Source of the DNA: Dethiobacter sp.
GTDB lineage: Bacteria; Bacillota_D; Dethiobacteria; Dethiobacterales; Dethiobacteraceae
Length of the DNA: 64,000 nucleotides
Assembly: GCA_018333395.1 (NCBI GenBank)
Contig: JAGXSQ010000117.1
Location: 1-64,000 of the forward strand
Direction: 5' to 3'
Position numbers and translations under genes: made by a program. Below are positions 25,859-37,861 of this stretch, one piece after another. Under the pieces are notes generated by a model. It was not told the origin of the DNA and did not search any database. It saw nothing but the letters and a program-made list of their open reading frames with translations. Position 1 is the first letter of the stretch. The number at the start of each line of letters is the position of its first letter.

Positions 25859-26932
25859 ATGAGCGATACTAGGTACTGGGTTGCTCTTTGCCGGATCTCG
25901 GAGTTTGGCGCCCGCAGAATCCGTTTGCTTTGGGAATACTTCGGTTCGGCTAAAGACGCTTTTACAGCTACAGAGGCCAGCCTCTCACGGACCGGTCTGT
26001 CGGCACGGGCGGTAGCGGCGCTGCTGGCGGAGCGGGAGAAGATTAATCCTGACGCTGAGTGGATAAATTTGCTGGAGCAGGGCTTTCGGGTGACTACTTT
26101 AGCTGACCCGGATTATCCTCGGCTTTTGCAGCAGATTTACGATCCGCCGGCGTTGCTTTTTTACCGCGGGGATTTGTCTGTGCTGGCCGCACCGTGTGTG
26201 GCTGTGGTAGGGTCACGTAAGGCTACAGCATATGGTCGCGCAGCTGCTACTAGGCTGGCGGCTGATTTGGCGCGTGCCGGTGTGGTGGTAGTAAGTGGGA
26301 TGGCCCGTGGTATTGATACCTGTGCCCACTTGGGAGCGCTGCAGGGCGGCGGGCGGACAGCTGCTGTCCTCGGCTGTGGGCTTGATATCTGCTATCCGCA
26401 GGAGAACCGGCCTCTGCGGGAAAAAATAGTCCAGGCCGGGGTGCTGCTAAGTGAATTTCCGCCGGGGACGGAGCCGAAGGCACCGCACTTTCCGCAGCGC
26501 AACCGGATTATTAGCGGCCTGTCTCTGGCCACGGTAGTGGTGGAAGCGGCGGAAAAAAGCGGCGCGCTCATCACGGCCGACTGTGCCCTAGAGCAGGGGC
26601 GCGAGGTGTTTGCCATTCCGGGCAGTATTAACAGTCCCTACAGCCGCGGTTGCCACAAGCTGCTGAAGGAAGGAGCAGCAATGCTGGAAGAGGCAGGAGA
26701 CGTTTTGCTGGAGCTCGGCTTGGCACCGCCCGCCCGGGAAAGGCAGTTGGCGTCAGAATTGATGCCGCAACAGCAGGTAGTGTTAGCAGTTCTTGAGTTT
26801 GAACCGGTCCATTTTGACGTGTTGCTGGAACGCTGTAGCCTAGATGTGCAGGTACTGGCGGCCATACTGGTGGAACTGGAGCTGCTGCTGCTTGTCAAAA
26901 AGCTGCCGGGGAATTATTACTTACGCGTATAG
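25859..26932 (+). CDS. dprA: DNA-processing protein DprA (RecA loader)
   Basis: Binds incoming single-stranded DNA and loads RecA in natural transformation; widespread also in non-competent bacteria. The Rossmann-like core shows VGSRKATAYGR, VVSGMARGIDTCAH, FPQRNRIISGLS and REVFAIPGSI. A C-terminal winged-helix-like region ends the 357-residue protein. An in-frame GTG at 25790 overlaps the previous stop, but the ATG at 25859 follows ggggggg-acagct and matches the usual N-terminus. The dprA-topA-trmFO-xerC order is the Gram-positive one. Confidence 0.95.
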   Translation: MSDTRYWVALCRISEFGARRIRLLWEYFGSAKDAFTATEASLSRTGLSARAVAALLAEREKINPDAEWINLLEQGFRVTTLADPDYPRLLQQIYDPPALLFYRGDLSVLAAPCVAVVGSRKATAYGRAAATRLAADLARAGVVVVSGMARGIDTCAHLGALQGGGRTAAVLGCGLDICYPQENRPLREKIVQAGVLLSEFPPGTEPKAPHFPQRNRIISGLSLATVVVEAAEKSGALITADCALEQGREVFAIPGSINSPYSRGCHKLLKEGAAMLEEAGDVLLELGLAPPARERQLASELMPQQQVVLAVLEFEPVHFDVLLERCSLDVQVLAAILVELELLLLVKKLPGNYYLRV

Positions 26933-27009
26933 CCAAGATAAAATAGTACATAAGTTAAGTTAAGCAAAGAAATCGACAGACGGTCTAAAAAACGGGGGGT
27001 GTCCTACTA

Positions 27010-29163
27010 TTGTCTGATTACCTCGTCATTGTTGAATCACCCGCTAAAGCGAAGACGATCAAAAAATATCTGGGAAAAAAATATCAGGTTTTGGCTTCCA
27101 TAGGCCATTGTATAGATCTGCCCAAAAGTCAGTTCGGCATCGATCTTAAGAATAACTTTGCGCCTAAATACATTACTATTCGCGGCAAAGGCACTATTCT
27201 TAAAGAAATGAAAGAGGCCACAAAAGAAGCAGAAAAGGTTTTTCTGGCTGCTGACCCCGACAGAGAAGGAGAAGCGATCTGCTGGCATTTAGCTAAGGCG
27301 CTTGGCGTCGATGAGGAAGAACCATGCCGTGTGGAATTTCATGAGATTACCGAGGCAGCCATTAAACAGGCGTTCAAAAAACCGCGCCTCATAAATCAGC
27401 CACGGGTGGATGCGCAGCAGGCCCGCCGGGTATTGGATCGCTTGGTCGGTTATAAAATTTCACCGCTGTTATGGAAGAAGATTAGAAAAGGCCTTTCTGC
27501 CGGCCGGGTTCAGTCGGTGGCGCTACGCCTCATTGTAGACAGGGAAAAAGAGATTGATAATTTCAAGAAAGAAGAATATTGGACACTCGAAGCGCTCCTG
27601 CGGACAGGCAGCTTTGAGTTTACCGCCCGCTACTTCGGCCGCAAAGGCAAAAAGCATGTTCCTGCTTCCCGTGCGGAGATTGACGCGTTGCTTGGCGAAT
27701 TGCAGGAGAAGGTTTTTGTGGTCACAGGTGTGAAGCAGAAAGAACGCCGCCGCCACCCGGCACCCCCATTTATCACCAGCAGCTTGCAGCAGGAGGCTTC
27801 CCGCAAACTAGGCTTTACCTCGCGCCGGACAATGATGCTGGCTCAGCAGCTCTATGAAGGACTCTCCCTGGGAGAAGGAGGCCTGGTCGGACTAGTGACG
27901 TATATCCGTACCGATGCCTCGCGGATTGCAGAGGCCGCCCAAACGGAAGCGCGTCTTTTTATAGAAAAAGAGTTTGGCAAAACATATCTTCCCGATAAAC
28001 CTCCCGTCTATAAAGCGAGAAGAGGGGCCGAAGCTGCCCATGAAGCGATTCGCCCCACTGCGGTAAGCCGCACCCCGCAGCAGGTTAAGGATAAATTATC
28101 GAGGGATCAGTACCGGCTATACCGGCTGATTTGGGAACGCTTTCTGGCTAGCCAAATGAGTTCGGCCATCTATGATACAGTCACAGCGGAAATAACGGCT
28201 GGAGACTGCCAGTTCCGCGCTACCGGTTCACAAGTTCGGTTTGACGGTTTTATGAGGCTTTACCTTGAGGGACAGGACGTAGAAGAAAAAGAGGACAGCG
28301 GCCCCCTGCCCGAACTTGTGGCAGGTCTTGAACTGCAAAAGCGGGAATTAAAGCCTTCGCAACACTTTACCGAGCCTCCTCCACGCTACAGTGAGGCCAT
28401 GCTGGTTAAGGTTCTGGAGGAAAAAGGGATTGGCCGCCCGAGCACCTATGCTCCCATCGTGGAGACACTGCAGGCTCGTGGTTATGTTACGCGGGAGAAG
28501 AAGCTTTTTTTCTCCACGGAACTGGGACGGGTAGTCCTTGAACAGCTCCTGGAATTTTTTGCGGAGATTCTTAATGTCGACTTTACGGCGCAAATGGAGC
28601 AAAAATTGGATCAAGTCGCTGCCGGGGAAATGGCTTGGGTCGAGGTAATCCGTGATTTTTATGATAGCTTTGCCAAGGACCTTCAGGTGGCGGAAGAGCG
28701 GATGGAAAAGGTGGAATTGACACCTGACGTCACAGATGAGCCCTGCCCCAACTGTGGCAGGTTGCTCGTTCGTAAAATGGGACGCTTCGGACTGTTTTTA
28801 GCTTGCCCGGGGTTTCCTGAGTGCCGTTTTGCCAAGCCTATCGTGCGGGAGATCGAGGTGGATTGTCCGGAGTGCGGGAAATCTTTAGTAGAAAGGAAGA
28901 CCAAGCGGGGCCGAAAATTTTATGGGTGCGCCGGGTACCCGGAGTGCCAGGTAACAACTTGGGATCTTCCGGAGAAAGAAAAATGTCCTCTTTGCCGTTA
29001 TCTGACTGTTAAAAAAGGAGACGTGTGGCGTTGCGCCAGGAAAGAATGCGGCCACCTTCTGCAGGATACACAAGCCGTACTACCGACAGCCAAAAAAGTT
29101 GAAAAAAGAAAAGCGTCCGGGAAGGCCTCAAAAATAAAGACTGGAGAAAGCACAGATGATTGA
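27010..29163 (+). CDS. topA: DNA topoisomerase I
   Basis: Type IA topoisomerase of 717 residues that relaxes negative supercoils. The Toprim domain starts at [14 protein letters not shown] and includes [12 protein letters not shown]. The active-site tyrosine lies in [11 protein letters not shown], with [11 protein letters not shown] upstream. Three C-terminal zinc ribbons are visible (CPNCGRLL..., CPECGKSL..., CPLCRYLT...). TTG start, 9 nt after ggggggtg. The 3' end overlaps trmFO by 8 nt. Confidence 0.97.
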   Translation: MSDYLVIVESPAKAKTIKKYLGKKYQVLASIGHCIDLPKSQFGIDLKNNFAPKYITIRGKGTILKEMKEATKEAEKVFLAADPDREGEAICWHLAKALGVDEEEPCRVEFHEITEAAIKQAFKKPRLINQPRVDAQQARRVLDRLVGYKISPLLWKKIRKGLSAGRVQSVALRLIVDREKEIDNFKKEEYWTLEALLRTGSFEFTARYFGRKGKKHVPASRAEIDALLGELQEKVFVVTGVKQKERRRHPAPPFITSSLQQEASRKLGFTSRRTMMLAQQLYEGLSLGEGGLVGLVTYIRTDASRIAEAAQTEARLFIEKEFGKTYLPDKPPVYKARRGAEAAHEAIRPTAVSRTPQQVKDKLSRDQYRLYRLIWERFLASQMSSAIYDTVTAEITAGDCQFRATGSQVRFDGFMRLYLEGQDVEEKEDSGPLPELVAGLELQKRELKPSQHFTEPPPRYSEAMLVKVLEEKGIGRPSTYAPIVETLQARGYVTREKKLFFSTELGRVVLEQLLEFFAEILNVDFTAQMEQKLDQVAAGEMAWVEVIRDFYDSFAKDLQVAEERMEKVELTPDVTDEPCPNCGRLLVRKMGRFGLFLACPGFPECRFAKPIVREIEVDCPECGKSLVERKTKRGRKFYGCAGYPECQVTTWDLPEKEKCPLCRYLTVKKGDVWRCARKECGHLLQDTQAVLPTAKKVEKRKASGKASKIKTGESTDD

Positions 29164-30475
29164 GGTAACCATTATCGGAGGCGGGTTGGCTGGAGCAGAA
29201 GCGGCCTGGCAGGTCGCAAAGGCTGGGGTGCGCGTGCGCCTGTATGAGATGCGGCCAGGTAAAATGACGCCGGCACATCATACCGGCGAACTGGCAGAAT
29301 TGGTTTGCAGTAATTCGCTGGGTGCGGCTGGTTTGGGAAATGCAGCAGGTCTGCTGAAAGAAGAAATGCGCTTATGCGGCTCACTCATCATTGCCCTAGC
29401 CGACAAGCACGCCGTTCCCGCAGGAGGAGCTCTCGCTGTGGATCGGGATGGATTTGCCCGCGCTGTGAGTAGTGTTCTTGCCGAGCATCCGCTGGTGACG
29501 AGAATTGAGCAAGAGGTTACGGCAATACCTGAAAACCCTGCCGAGCCGATTATTCTGGCCACAGGGCCGCTGACTTCGCCACCCCTGGCGGAGGCGATTG
29601 CCCGGCTGACCGGACAGCAGTCGCTGTATTTTTATGATGCTGCCGCTCCGATTGTCACTGCGGAATCGCTGGATATGGATAAAATATTCCGCGCTTCCCG
29701 CTACGATAAAGGGGAGGCCGCCTACCTTAACTGCCCTCTGGATGAGGAGCAGTACCGGCGCTTTTACCAGGCCTTGACAACAGCAGCAGTCCACCAGGGC
29801 CACTGTGACGGCGAAGTGAGCAAATACTTCGAAGGCTGCTTGCCCATCGAAGTCCTAGCTTCCCGAGGGTTTGAGACGCTGCTTTTTGGCCCTCTCAAAC
29901 CGGTAGGGCTGACAGACCCCCGCACCGGCAGCCGCCCCTTCGCCGTGGTGCAGCTACGCCAGGATAATGCTGCTGCTTCCCTTTATAACCTGGTAGGCTT
30001 TCAGACGCGTTTGCTCTGGTCAGAACAACGGCGGGTTCTACACTTAATTCCGGGGTTGGAACAGGCCGAGTTTGTGCGCTTTGGTGTGATGCACCGCAAT
30101 ACTTACCTCAATTCACCCCGCATGTTGCTGCCGACGCTGCAGTTTAAGGATGTCGGATCAAGACTTTTTTTTGCCGGGCAGATCACAGGAGTGGAGGGTT
30201 ATGTGGAGTCTGCCGCAATGGGGTTGGTGGCGGGTAGCAATGCCGCCCGCCTGGCACGGGGGCTGTCACCGCTTGTCTGTCCGCCGGAAACGGCGCATGG
30301 TGCTCTCTGCCGCTATATCACCACGGCTGACCCAGGAAATTTTCAGCCGATGAATTTCAACTTTGGCCTTCTTCCTCCGCTGCCTGGCCGGGTAGCGAAA
30401 AAAGAGCGTCGGCGTGCTTTGGCCGACATTGCTCTGGAAAAGCTTGATGAATGGCGCGTCAATAGTCAAAATTAA
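29156..30475 (+). CDS. trmFO: tRNA (uracil-54-C5) methyltransferase, folate-dependent
   Basis: FAD-dependent enzyme that makes ribothymidine at tRNA position 54 using methylene-tetrahydrofolate; formerly Gid. The N-terminal [12 protein letters not shown] binds FAD, and [28 protein letters not shown] and [14 protein letters not shown] are family signatures. Length (439) is typical. ATG overlaps the topA stop (atgattga). Confidence 0.97.
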   Translation: MIEVTIIGGGLAGAEAAWQVAKAGVRVRLYEMRPGKMTPAHHTGELAELVCSNSLGAAGLGNAAGLLKEEMRLCGSLIIALADKHAVPAGGALAVDRDGFARAVSSVLAEHPLVTRIEQEVTAIPENPAEPIILATGPLTSPPLAEAIARLTGQQSLYFYDAAAPIVTAESLDMDKIFRASRYDKGEAAYLNCPLDEEQYRRFYQALTTAAVHQGHCDGEVSKYFEGCLPIEVLASRGFETLLFGPLKPVGLTDPRTGSRPFAVVQLRQDNAAASLYNLVGFQTRLLWSEQRRVLHLIPGLEQAEFVRFGVMHRNTYLNSPRMLLPTLQFKDVGSRLFFAGQITGVEGYVESAAMGLVAGSNAARLARGLSPLVCPPETAHGALCRYITTADPGNFQPMNFNFGLLPPLPGRVAKKERRRALADIALEKLDEWRVNSQN

Positions 30476-30476
30476 C

Positions 30477-30505
30477 TTGCAAAGCCATTTTTGATATGTT
30501 AAGAT
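30477..30505 (+). promoter_or_regulatory. Sigma-70-type promoter for xerC-hslVU-codY
   Basis: -35 TTGCAA (30477-30482), 17-bp spacer, -10 TAAGAT (30500-30505) preceded by an extended TG. The 13-mer GATATGTTAAGAT is repeated exactly at the rimP promoter. Confidence 0.7.
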
Positions 30506-30528
30506 TTTGGGCAGGAGGAAGGCGGAAA

Positions 30529-31428
30529 ATGGTTGATTTCTTGGATAGTTTTACTGCTTTTTTGAGAGCAGAGAAAAACGCCTCCCGACACACGGTCAGA
30601 AATTATGCCGAGGACATTGGCCGATTCCTTTACTTTCTCGATGAGCGGGGAATGATTTTCCCGCAGGAATTAGATTATCTGGCGCTCAGGCATTACTTAG
30701 CTCACTTGCAGGCCAAAGGCTACGAACGTCGCACGGTGGCACGTAAACTTTCAGCCATTCGCTCTTTCTTACGCTTTTTGGCCCGGGAGGGAGTGCTTAG
30801 TGCTACGTGCTGGGCCGCTGTTGCTACTCCTCGCTTAGGGAAAAAATTGCCTAAATTCCTGTACTTGGAGGAAATGCTGCGTTTGCTTTCTGCCCCCGAC
30901 ACGGCTATGCCTGCTGGGTTGCGCGACGCGGCTTTGCTGGAGGTGCTTTATGCTTCCGGCCTCCGTGTCGGCGAGTTGGTTAGCCTAAACACCGGTGATC
31001 TGGAATTGCAAAGCGGCCAAGGCGTTGTCCTTGGCAAAGGAGCCAGAGAGAGAATTTTTTACTTGGGTCGCTTTGCGCGGCGCACCGTCCAAGCTTACTT
31101 GGACCAGAGCCGACCGCATCTCCTCCGCAAGAATAATGCCGGCGAAAAAGAAAAGGCCCTCTGGCTGAATAAATACGGCTGCCGTCTCACAGACAGGGGT
31201 GTGCGCCGCGTCGTGGAGAAGTATGTCTTGCAAGCCGGCTTGGCGGCACGAGTCAGTCCGCACAGCATCCGGCATAGTTTCGCTACCCACCTGCTAAATG
31301 ACGGCGCCGATTTGCGGGCTGTGCAGGAGTTGCTGGGTCATGTAAATGTCTCTACAACGCAACTTTATACCCATATTACCAGGGAGAAGCTGAAAAAGGT
31401 TTACGCAGACGCTCATCCCCGGGCCTAA
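30529..31428 (+). CDS. xerC: Tyrosine recombinase XerC (CodV)
   Basis: Resolves chromosome dimers at dif together with XerD. Within 299 residues the N-terminal SAM-like domain shows [16 protein letters not shown]. The catalytic residues appear in [22 protein letters not shown] and [14 protein letters not shown] (Arg, His-x2-Arg, His, Tyr). The ATG at 30529 lies behind gcaggagg and is preferred to an upstream in-frame start. XerC rather than XerD follows from its place between trmFO and hslV, as codV in B. subtilis. Confidence 0.92.
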   Translation: MVDFLDSFTAFLRAEKNASRHTVRNYAEDIGRFLYFLDERGMIFPQELDYLALRHYLAHLQAKGYERRTVARKLSAIRSFLRFLAREGVLSATCWAAVATPRLGKKLPKFLYLEEMLRLLSAPDTAMPAGLRDAALLEVLYASGLRVGELVSLNTGDLELQSGQGVVLGKGARERIFYLGRFARRTVQAYLDQSRPHLLRKNNAGEKEKALWLNKYGCRLTDRGVRRVVEKYVLQAGLAARVSPHSIRHSFATHLLNDGADLRAVQELLGHVNVSTTQLYTHITREKLKKVYADAHPRA

Positions 31429-31439
31429 GAGGAGCACGC

Positions 31440-31970
31440 ATGTTTCACTCGACTACCATTGTAGCGGTGTTAAAGGACGGCCGTTGCGCTTTGGCTGGAG
31501 ACGGCCAGGTAACGTTTGGCGGCAGTACAGTTATGAAGCATCAAGCTAAAAAGGTCAGGACGATTTACCAGGGACGGGTGCTGGCCGGGTTTGCCGGCTC
31601 GGTAGCCGACTCGTTTACTTTATTTGAGAAGTTTGAGGAGCAACTGGAGAAGTACCGTGGCAACTTGCGGCGTGCTGCGGTGGAACTAGCCAGGGAATGG
31701 CGCACAGATAAAGTGTTGCGCCGCCTCGAAGCGCTCTTGCTTGTGGGCAACACCGATGGCCTGTTGATTTTATCCGGCAGCGGTGAGGTGATTGAGCCTG
31801 ACGATGGCGTAGCGGCCATCGGTTCCGGTGGACCGTACGCCTTGGCCGCCGCTAGGGCACTTTTCCGCAGCACCGACCTTTCCGCCGGAGAAATAGCGCG
31901 GCAGGCTCTACATATTGCCAGTGAAATATGTGTTTTTACTAATAATAATATTATTCTGGAAGAAATCTGA
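31440..31970 (+). CDS. hslV: ATP-dependent protease subunit HslV (ClpQ)
   Basis: Proteolytic core of the HslUV protease, 176 residues. The N-terminal nucleophile would be Thr5 of [10 protein letters not shown]. Methionine aminopeptidase does not remove Met before Phe, so the four-residue leader must be autoprocessed, as in short-propeptide family members; in B. subtilis a serine takes this role. [18 protein letters not shown] and [12 protein letters not shown] are typical. ATG behind aagaggag. The next gene is its ATPase partner. Confidence 0.95.
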   Translation: MFHSTTIVAVLKDGRCALAGDGQVTFGGSTVMKHQAKKVRTIYQGRVLAGFAGSVADSFTLFEKFEEQLEKYRGNLRRAAVELAREWRTDKVLRRLEALLLVGNTDGLLILSGSGEVIEPDDGVAAIGSGGPYALAAARALFRSTDLSAGEIARQALHIASEICVFTNNNIILEEI

Positions 31971-31988
31971 GTTTGGCGGAGGACCCGA

Positions 31989-33389
31989 ATGAATAGAGCA
32001 GAGTTGACACCGAAAGAAGTTGTCGCTGAACTAGATAAATATATCGTCGGACAGCAGGAAGCCAAAAAATGCGTGGCGGTTGCCCTGCGCAACCGCTATC
32101 GGCGGAAGCGCCTGCCGGAGGAACTCCGCGAGGAGGTTTACCCCAAAAATATTATTATGATCGGTCCGACAGGTGTTGGCAAAACGGAAATTGCCCGCCG
32201 CCTGGCCAAACTTGTTAAGGCGCCCTTTGTTAAGGTAGAGGCTACCAAGTTTACGGAAGTAGGTTACGTGGGTCGCGATGTCGAAACAATGGTTCGTGAC
32301 CTAGTGGAAACGGCCATCCGTATTGTCCAGTCAGAGAAAATGGCCGGTGTAGAGGCCAAGGCTAAGGTGTTGGCCGAGGAACGGCTCCTGGATCTTCTGG
32401 CGCCTCCCCTGCAGCGGGAACGGATGGCCCCTTTGAGCATGTTTTTCCCAGGTACCGCTACCAGCGACAACCCGGAAGACAATGATGACTTTCGCGAGAA
32501 ACAGCAAAGTAATGAATTAATCCGGAACCAACTACGCCTCAGGCTGCTGGAAGGCGAGCTCGAAAATGAAGCGACGGAAGTTGAAGTTGACGAACGCCCT
32601 CCAGTTCTGGAGTTTTTTTCTGGCTCCGGAATGGAGGAGCTGGGTGTTAATTTCCAAGATGTCTTGGGCCATATTTTCCCACGCAAAAAAAAGCAGCGTC
32701 GTCTGCCCGTCAGCCAAGTGCGAAAGATACTGCAGCAGGAGGAAGCTCAGAAGCTTATTGATATGGATGAAGTAACGGCAGATGCTGTGGCGCGCGCGGA
32801 GCAGGCGGGAATTATTTTTCTAGATGAGATTGATAAGGTAGCCGGCAGAGGTTACCAGGGAGGCCCAGACGTTTCGCGGGAGGGTGTGCAGAGAGATATT
32901 CTCCCAATTGTCGAGGGCTCCACGGTAATGACCAAATACGGCCCTGTCCGGACTGATTTTATGCTCTTTATTGCTGCCGGCGCTTTCCACGTGTCCAAGC
33001 CCTCCGATCTGATTCCGGAACTACAGGGTCGTTTTCCCATCCGGGTGGAACTGCACAGCCTAAGTGAAGATGATTTTAAGCAGATCCTGACAGAGCCGGC
33101 CAATGCGTTGATTAAACAGTATACGGCTCTCCTCTCTACTGAGGGGGTAGTAGTGGAGTTTGGTGACGATGCCATTGCCGAAATCGCTGCTATGGCACGG
33201 CAGCTGAACGAGGAGATGGAAAATATCGGAGCGCGACGCCTGCACACCATCTTGGAAAAAATTCTGGAAGACCTCTCGTTTAATGCCCCCGAAATTTCCG
33301 GACAGACCGTCAGGATTACTGATTTCTACGTCCGCGATAAGTTGCAGGATATTGTCAGGAACAGAGATTTAAGCCGGTATATTTTGTAA
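31989..33389 (+). CDS. hslU: ATPase subunit HslU (ClpY) of HslUV protease
   Basis: AAA+ unfoldase of 466 residues that feeds HslV. The N-terminus [14 protein letters not shown] is standard. Walker A is GPTGVGKT, the pore loop is GYVGRD, the I domain covers roughly residues 110-240, and Walker B is [10 protein letters not shown]. It ends with RDLSRYIL, the C-terminal tail that inserts into HslV. ATG at 31989, 18 nt after hslV. Confidence 0.97.
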   Translation: MNRAELTPKEVVAELDKYIVGQQEAKKCVAVALRNRYRRKRLPEELREEVYPKNIIMIGPTGVGKTEIARRLAKLVKAPFVKVEATKFTEVGYVGRDVETMVRDLVETAIRIVQSEKMAGVEAKAKVLAEERLLDLLAPPLQRERMAPLSMFFPGTATSDNPEDNDDFREKQQSNELIRNQLRLRLLEGELENEATEVEVDERPPVLEFFSGSGMEELGVNFQDVLGHIFPRKKKQRRLPVSQVRKILQQEEAQKLIDMDEVTADAVARAEQAGIIFLDEIDKVAGRGYQGGPDVSREGVQRDILPIVEGSTVMTKYGPVRTDFMLFIAAGAFHVSKPSDLIPELQGRFPIRVELHSLSEDDFKQILTEPANALIKQYTALLSTEGVVVEFGDDAIAEIAAMARQLNEEMENIGARRLHTILEKILEDLSFNAPEISGQTVRITDFYVRDKLQDIVRNRDLSRYIL

Positions 33390-33413
33390 ATAAGCCAAGA
33401 GAGGACGATCCTT

Positions 33414-34211
33414 ATGCTAATGATGCCATTACTCGAAAAAACTCGCCGGATTAATAAGATCTTACAAAAAACGGCCGGACAGCATGTGGACTTTGAAGAA
33501 GTAGCCGATGTTTTAAGCACTGTTATCCATGCCAATATCTATATTGCCGACCGCGCCGGTAAAATCCTAGGCTACGCGCTCGTTGATGAATTTGAGTGTG
33601 AGCTGATGGTCAACGAAGTGCTAAAAACTGGTATCTTCCCCGAACAATACAATGAGCTGTTGCTTGGCCACGATGAGTCTCGTGTAAACCTAAGGCAAAA
33701 ATGCAATGCCTGTGTCTTTATTGAAAAGATGGCCTGCTTGTTTACCAGTAAGATTACGACCATTGTACCGATTGTCGGCGGTGCTAAAAGACTGGGTACG
33801 CTTTTATTGGCCCGCTTTAACGAGGAGTTTGTTCCGGAAGACCTGATTCTCGCTGAATACGGTGCTACGGTGGTAGGTATGGAAATCCTGCGTTCCAAGG
33901 CGGAAAAGATTGAGGAGGAAGCACGCAATAAGGCCATTGTCCAATTGGCCATCGGTACGCTTTCCTACTCAGAGATGGAGGCCGTAGAGCACATCTTCGA
34001 GGAACTGAGCGGCGACGAAGGGTTGCTGGTGGCCAGCAAAATTGCTGACCAGCTTGGTATTACCCGCTCCGTTATTGTCAACGCACTGCGCAAGTTTGAA
34101 AGTGCCGGAGTTATAGAGTCTCGCTCTCTCGGCATGAAAGGGACGTACATAAAAGTAAAAAATCCCTACTTGCTCGACCAGCTGGCAAAGCGCAAAGGAG
34201 CCCGGAGTTAA
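33414..34211 (+). CDS. codY: Global transcriptional repressor CodY
   Basis: GTP- and branched-chain-amino-acid-responsive repressor typical of low-GC Firmicutes. The N-terminal GAF domain (residues 1 to about 155) includes [14 protein letters not shown], with a helical linker after it. The C-terminal winged helix reads [20 protein letters not shown]. Length (265) is typical. Two close ATGs (33414, 33423) are possible. In B. subtilis codY is followed by the flagellar operon; here it is followed by one small membrane-protein gene and then rpsB. Confidence 0.96.
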   Translation: MLMMPLLEKTRRINKILQKTAGQHVDFEEVADVLSTVIHANIYIADRAGKILGYALVDEFECELMVNEVLKTGIFPEQYNELLLGHDESRVNLRQKCNACVFIEKMACLFTSKITTIVPIVGGAKRLGTLLLARFNEEFVPEDLILAEYGATVVGMEILRSKAEKIEEEARNKAIVQLAIGTLSYSEMEAVEHIFEELSGDEGLLVASKIADQLGITRSVIVNALRKFESAGVIESRSLGMKGTYIKVKNPYLLDQLAKRKGARS

Positions 34212-34286
34212 ACGCTGCTACTTTCGCTTTTCCTCAAGTCATAAAAGGTCGCCGAAATGACATAATATATGGCAGGGGTGAAGCCT

Positions 34287-34817
34287 GTGCAACAGAGGCG
34301 AAGAGCTCATCTTCCGTCCTTCCTGGCCGGGTTCGCCAGTGCTTTGTTTTTGTTTCTTTTGCTGTTCGGCGGAGTTGTTTTGCTGCTTACTTACCACGGT
34401 GTGACAGTCACATTGAATAGCGGTGAGATTGCCCGGATGGTGAGGGAGCGGGTTGTGATCCAGGCCAGAGAGGACTTGCCTCGCCTGATTGACACAGCCA
34501 AGACGAAGATTCCCAGCATTGTCGAGGCACAGATGCGCGAGCAGCTTATTTCAGACAGGATGGAAATAGCTGGCTTTGTCTTTCGCGTCCCGGAAGAGTT
34601 GCTTGGCCAGCTACGCCAAAGTATTCGGGAAAGCGCGGAACAGGCGGCCACGAAAATTCTAGAAGGAGTCGATACCTCAGCGTTAGCCGAAAACATGGGC
34701 GATAACGTCTACTTGACAGTGCAGGAAACCTTGAGTCAGGAGTTGCACGGCAAGATCTTTGAAGTTCTGGCTTATGGACGGCTACCTTTGCGAGTGCGCC
34801 TGCAGATAAGCAATTAA
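34287..34817 (+). CDS. Single-pass membrane protein of unknown function
   Basis: Not recognised. About 176 residues: a basic N-terminus, one membrane segment (about residues 8-35, FLAGFASALFLFLLLFGG), then a largely helical, charged extracytoplasmic domain without cysteines. The GTG at 34287 is favoured because caggggtgaa lies just upstream; the ATG at 34269 in the same frame has no ribosome-binding site. The composition (many Arg, Glu, Leu, Ala) suggests amphipathic helices. It lies alone between codY and the rpsB promoter. Confidence 0.75.
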   Translation: MQQRRRAHLPSFLAGFASALFLFLLLFGGVVLLLTYHGVTVTLNSGEIARMVRERVVIQAREDLPRLIDTAKTKIPSIVEAQMREQLISDRMEIAGFVFRVPEELLGQLRQSIRESAEQAATKILEGVDTSALAENMGDNVYLTVQETLSQELHGKIFEVLAYGRLPLRVRLQISN

Positions 34818-34877
34818 GGAAAAGACGACGCAGGCGCAACAAAGAAAGTAGCCGTAAGTTTTTTCCGTCAGAGCTGA

Positions 34878-34906
34878 TTGTCAAATCTGACAAGGTATGC
34901 TATAGT
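34878..34906 (+). promoter_or_regulatory. rpsB-tsf promoter
   Basis: -35 TTGTCA (34878-34883), 17-bp spacer, -10 TATAGT (34901-34906) with an extended TG upstream (TGC before the hexamer). Predicted start is near 34913, leaving a leader of about 105 nt before rpsB in which no known ribosomal-protein leader motif was recognised. Confidence 0.8.
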
Positions 34907-35018
34907 AGGTGCTGTGCAAAAATCACACGCTGCTCGATTTGCGCGGGTGTGCCTGGACAACCTGGTGCCGCGGAAAAGTGAAGGCAGCGGAGGAAAAACT
35001 AAAGAGGAGGTTTGATAA

Positions 35019-35768
35019 GTGTCGGTTGTTTCCATGAAGCAATTGCTGGAAGCTGGTGTTCACTTCGGACATCAGACACGCCGCTGGAACCCAAAAATGA
35101 AGCCCTATATTTTTACGGAACGGAACGGCATTTACATCATTGATCTGCAGAAGACGGTCAGGATGATTGATGAAGTTTACGGTTACGTCAGGGCTCTTGC
35201 TGGTAACGGCGGCAGGATTATGTTTGTCGGCACAAAGAAACAGGCTCAGGAGTCTATTCAGGTTGAGGCTGAGCGTTGTGGTATGCCCTATGTCAACCAA
35301 CGTTGGCTCGGGGGGATGCTTACAAATTTTAGGACCATTCGTAACCGGGTAAACCGCCTGCTGCAGCTTGAGAAAATGGAAGCAGACGGTGTTTTTGATG
35401 TACTGACCAAGAAGGAAGTGCTGCGCTTGCGCCATGAGCATGAGAAACTGAACAAGTTTCTGGCCGGCGTGAGGAACATGCGCCAGCTTCCTGAAGCGCT
35501 GTTTATTGTCGACCCACGCAAGGAAAAAATTGCTGTTGCCGAAGCCAGGAAACTGGGGATTCCTATTGTCAGTATTGTGGATACAAACTGTGACCCTGAT
35601 GAAATTGACCACATCATCCCCGGCAATGATGATGCCATCCGGGCAGTAAAACTGATTTCCTCTCGCCTAGCCGATGCTGTCCTGGAAGGACTCGAAGGGC
35701 GCCAAGACCATATTGTGCTTGATGACAGACAAACCGGGCCTGTGGCGGTTCTTGCTGAGGCTGAGTAA
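35019..35768 (+). CDS. rpsB: 30S ribosomal protein S2
   Basis: Small-subunit protein of 249 residues needed for S1 binding and initiation. The N-terminus [20 protein letters not shown], the segments GTKKQAQE and [12 protein letters not shown], and [20 protein letters not shown] are canonical. GTG start behind agaggaggtttgataa. Paired with tsf as in nearly all bacteria. Confidence 0.98.
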   Translation: MSVVSMKQLLEAGVHFGHQTRRWNPKMKPYIFTERNGIYIIDLQKTVRMIDEVYGYVRALAGNGGRIMFVGTKKQAQESIQVEAERCGMPYVNQRWLGGMLTNFRTIRNRVNRLLQLEKMEADGVFDVLTKKEVLRLRHEHEKLNKFLAGVRNMRQLPEALFIVDPRKEKIAVAEARKLGIPIVSIVDTNCDPDEIDHIIPGNDDAIRAVKLISSRLADAVLEGLEGRQDHIVLDDRQTGPVAVLAEAE

Positions 35769-35815
35769 TTGGCTGGGCGTTCGGCTATCTTAAAAGATAG
35801 ATAAGGAGGGAAAAG

Positions 35816-36463
35816 ATGATTTCCGCTACCTTGGTCAAGGAACTCCGTGAAAAAACGGGGGCGGGAATGATGGACTGTAAAAGGGCGCTCACCGAGACGG
35901 GTGGCGAATTTGACAAAGCCATCGAGTTGCTACGCCAGAAAGGTTTGTCAGCGGCGTCCAAAAAATCAGGCCGCATCGCTGCCGAAGGTGTAGTAGACGC
36001 CTATATCCATCTAGGCGGAAGGATTGGCGTGTTGGTGGAGGTCAACTGCGAAACTGATTTTGTAGCCCGTACCGATGAGTTCCGCTCTTTTGTCCGGGAT
36101 ATTGCTATGCAGGTTGCGGCGACAAACCCATCTTACCTTTCCCGGGAAGACGTCCCGGCAGAAGTAATCGAAAAAGAGAAAGAAATTCTGAAGATACAGG
36201 CGCTTCACGAAGGGAAACCGGAAAAGATTGTTGATAAGATCGTGGCTGGTCGTGTAGAGAAATTTTACACCGAAAACTGCTTGCTGGACCAGGCGTTTAT
36301 CCGCGATCCAGACATTACTGTTACTGACCTGCTAAAGGGGAAAATTTCTAAAACTGGCGAGAACATCAACATCCGCCGTTTTATGCGTTATGAGATGGGC
36401 GAAGGACTGGCTAAGAAGGCCTGCGACTTGGCTGCAGAGGTCGCACAGATGACCTCACGGTAA
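35816..36463 (+). CDS. tsf: Elongation factor Ts (short form)
   Basis: Guanine-nucleotide exchange factor for EF-Tu. At 215 residues it is the short form, as in Thermus and cyanobacteria, lacking much of the dimerisation region of the 283-residue E. coli protein. The UBA-like N-terminus [20 protein letters not shown] and the core [12 protein letters not shown] are diagnostic. ATG follows taaggaggg. Terminated by a UUCG hairpin just downstream. Confidence 0.97.
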   Translation: MISATLVKELREKTGAGMMDCKRALTETGGEFDKAIELLRQKGLSAASKKSGRIAAEGVVDAYIHLGGRIGVLVEVNCETDFVARTDEFRSFVRDIAMQVAATNPSYLSREDVPAEVIEKEKEILKIQALHEGKPEKIVDKIVAGRVEKFYTENCLLDQAFIRDPDITVTDLLKGKISKTGENINIRRFMRYEMGEGLAKKACDLAAEVAQMTSR

Positions 36464-36483
36464 GCATAAGCGCATGACAATAC

Positions 36484-36513
36484 AAAAAAAGAGCACTTCG
36501 GTGTTCTTTTTTT
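36484..36513 (+). terminator. Intrinsic terminator after tsf (UUCG tetraloop)
   Basis: GAGCAC (36491-36496), loop TTCG, GTGTTC (36501-36506), flanked by seven A on the left and seven T on the right. It ends the rpsB-tsf transcript and its A/T arms make it potentially bidirectional. Confidence 0.92.
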
Positions 36514-36540
36514 ACAGGAAAATGACAGGCTGTGTAGAAT
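36511..36540 (+). promoter_or_regulatory. Probable pyrH promoter nested in the tsf terminator
   Basis: -35 TTTACA (36511-36516) uses the last bases of the terminator T-run, followed by an 18-bp spacer and -10 TAGAAT (36535-36540). It would start the pyrH-frr transcript after termination of rpsB-tsf. Confidence 0.55.
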
Positions 36541-36557
36541 ATCTGACGGGAGGTTAG

Positions 36558-37286
<729 letters not shown>

Positions 37287-37289
37287 GGA

Positions 37290-37847
37290 ATGGTTCAGGA
37301 AATTAAAAGCATGGCCGAAAGCAAAATGGAAAAGACGGTTGCTACTTTGCGCCGGGAACTCGCCACACTCCGTGCGGGGCGGGCTACCCCTGCGTTGCTC
37401 GACAAAATTACTGTGGAATACTACGGCTCCGCTACGCCGGTTAGCCAGCTGGCCAATATTTCTGTGCCGGAGCCGCGCCTCCTCGTTATCCAGCCCTGGG
37501 ATAAAAAGACCATGGCTGAGATAGAACGCGCCATACTAAAGTCTGATCTGGGGCTGACGCCAAACAACGACGGCTCTGTTATCCGCTTGGCCATTCCTCA
37601 GCTAACAGAGGAACGGCGCCGGGAACTGGTCAAGGTAGTCAAAAAAAAATCGGAGGAAACTCGCGTGGCTGTTCGTAATATTCGTCGCGACGTCAACGAG
37701 GAACTGAAAAAAAGTGAAAAGAACGGTGAGCTGACGGAGGACGAATTGCGGAAGCTACAGGAGAGCATGCAAAAACTGACTGATAAATATATTGAAGAGA
37801 TAGAAAAAGTATTAGTAACCAAAGAAAAGGAGATTATGGAGGTTTGA
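37290..37847 (+). CDS. frr: Ribosome recycling factor
   Basis: Splits post-termination ribosomes together with EF-G. The 185 residues include [28 protein letters not shown] and the C-terminal [21 protein letters not shown]. Canonical length and order after pyrH. The stop overlaps the Shine-Dalgarno of the small ferredoxin gene. Confidence 0.98.
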   Translation: MVQEIKSMAESKMEKTVATLRRELATLRAGRATPALLDKITVEYYGSATPVSQLANISVPEPRLLVIQPWDKKTMAEIERAILKSDLGLTPNNDGSVIRLAIPQLTEERRRELVKVVKKKSEETRVAVRNIRRDVNEELKKSEKNGELTEDELRKLQESMQKLTDKYIEEIEKVLVTKEKEIMEV

Positions 37848-37861
37848 AAGGAGGTGTAACT

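Noticed and set aside
34913..35018. Known rpsB leader motif
   Set aside because: Only a short CACAC/GTGTG pairing was seen; the described rpsB leader is from Gammaproteobacteria and does not obviously match.
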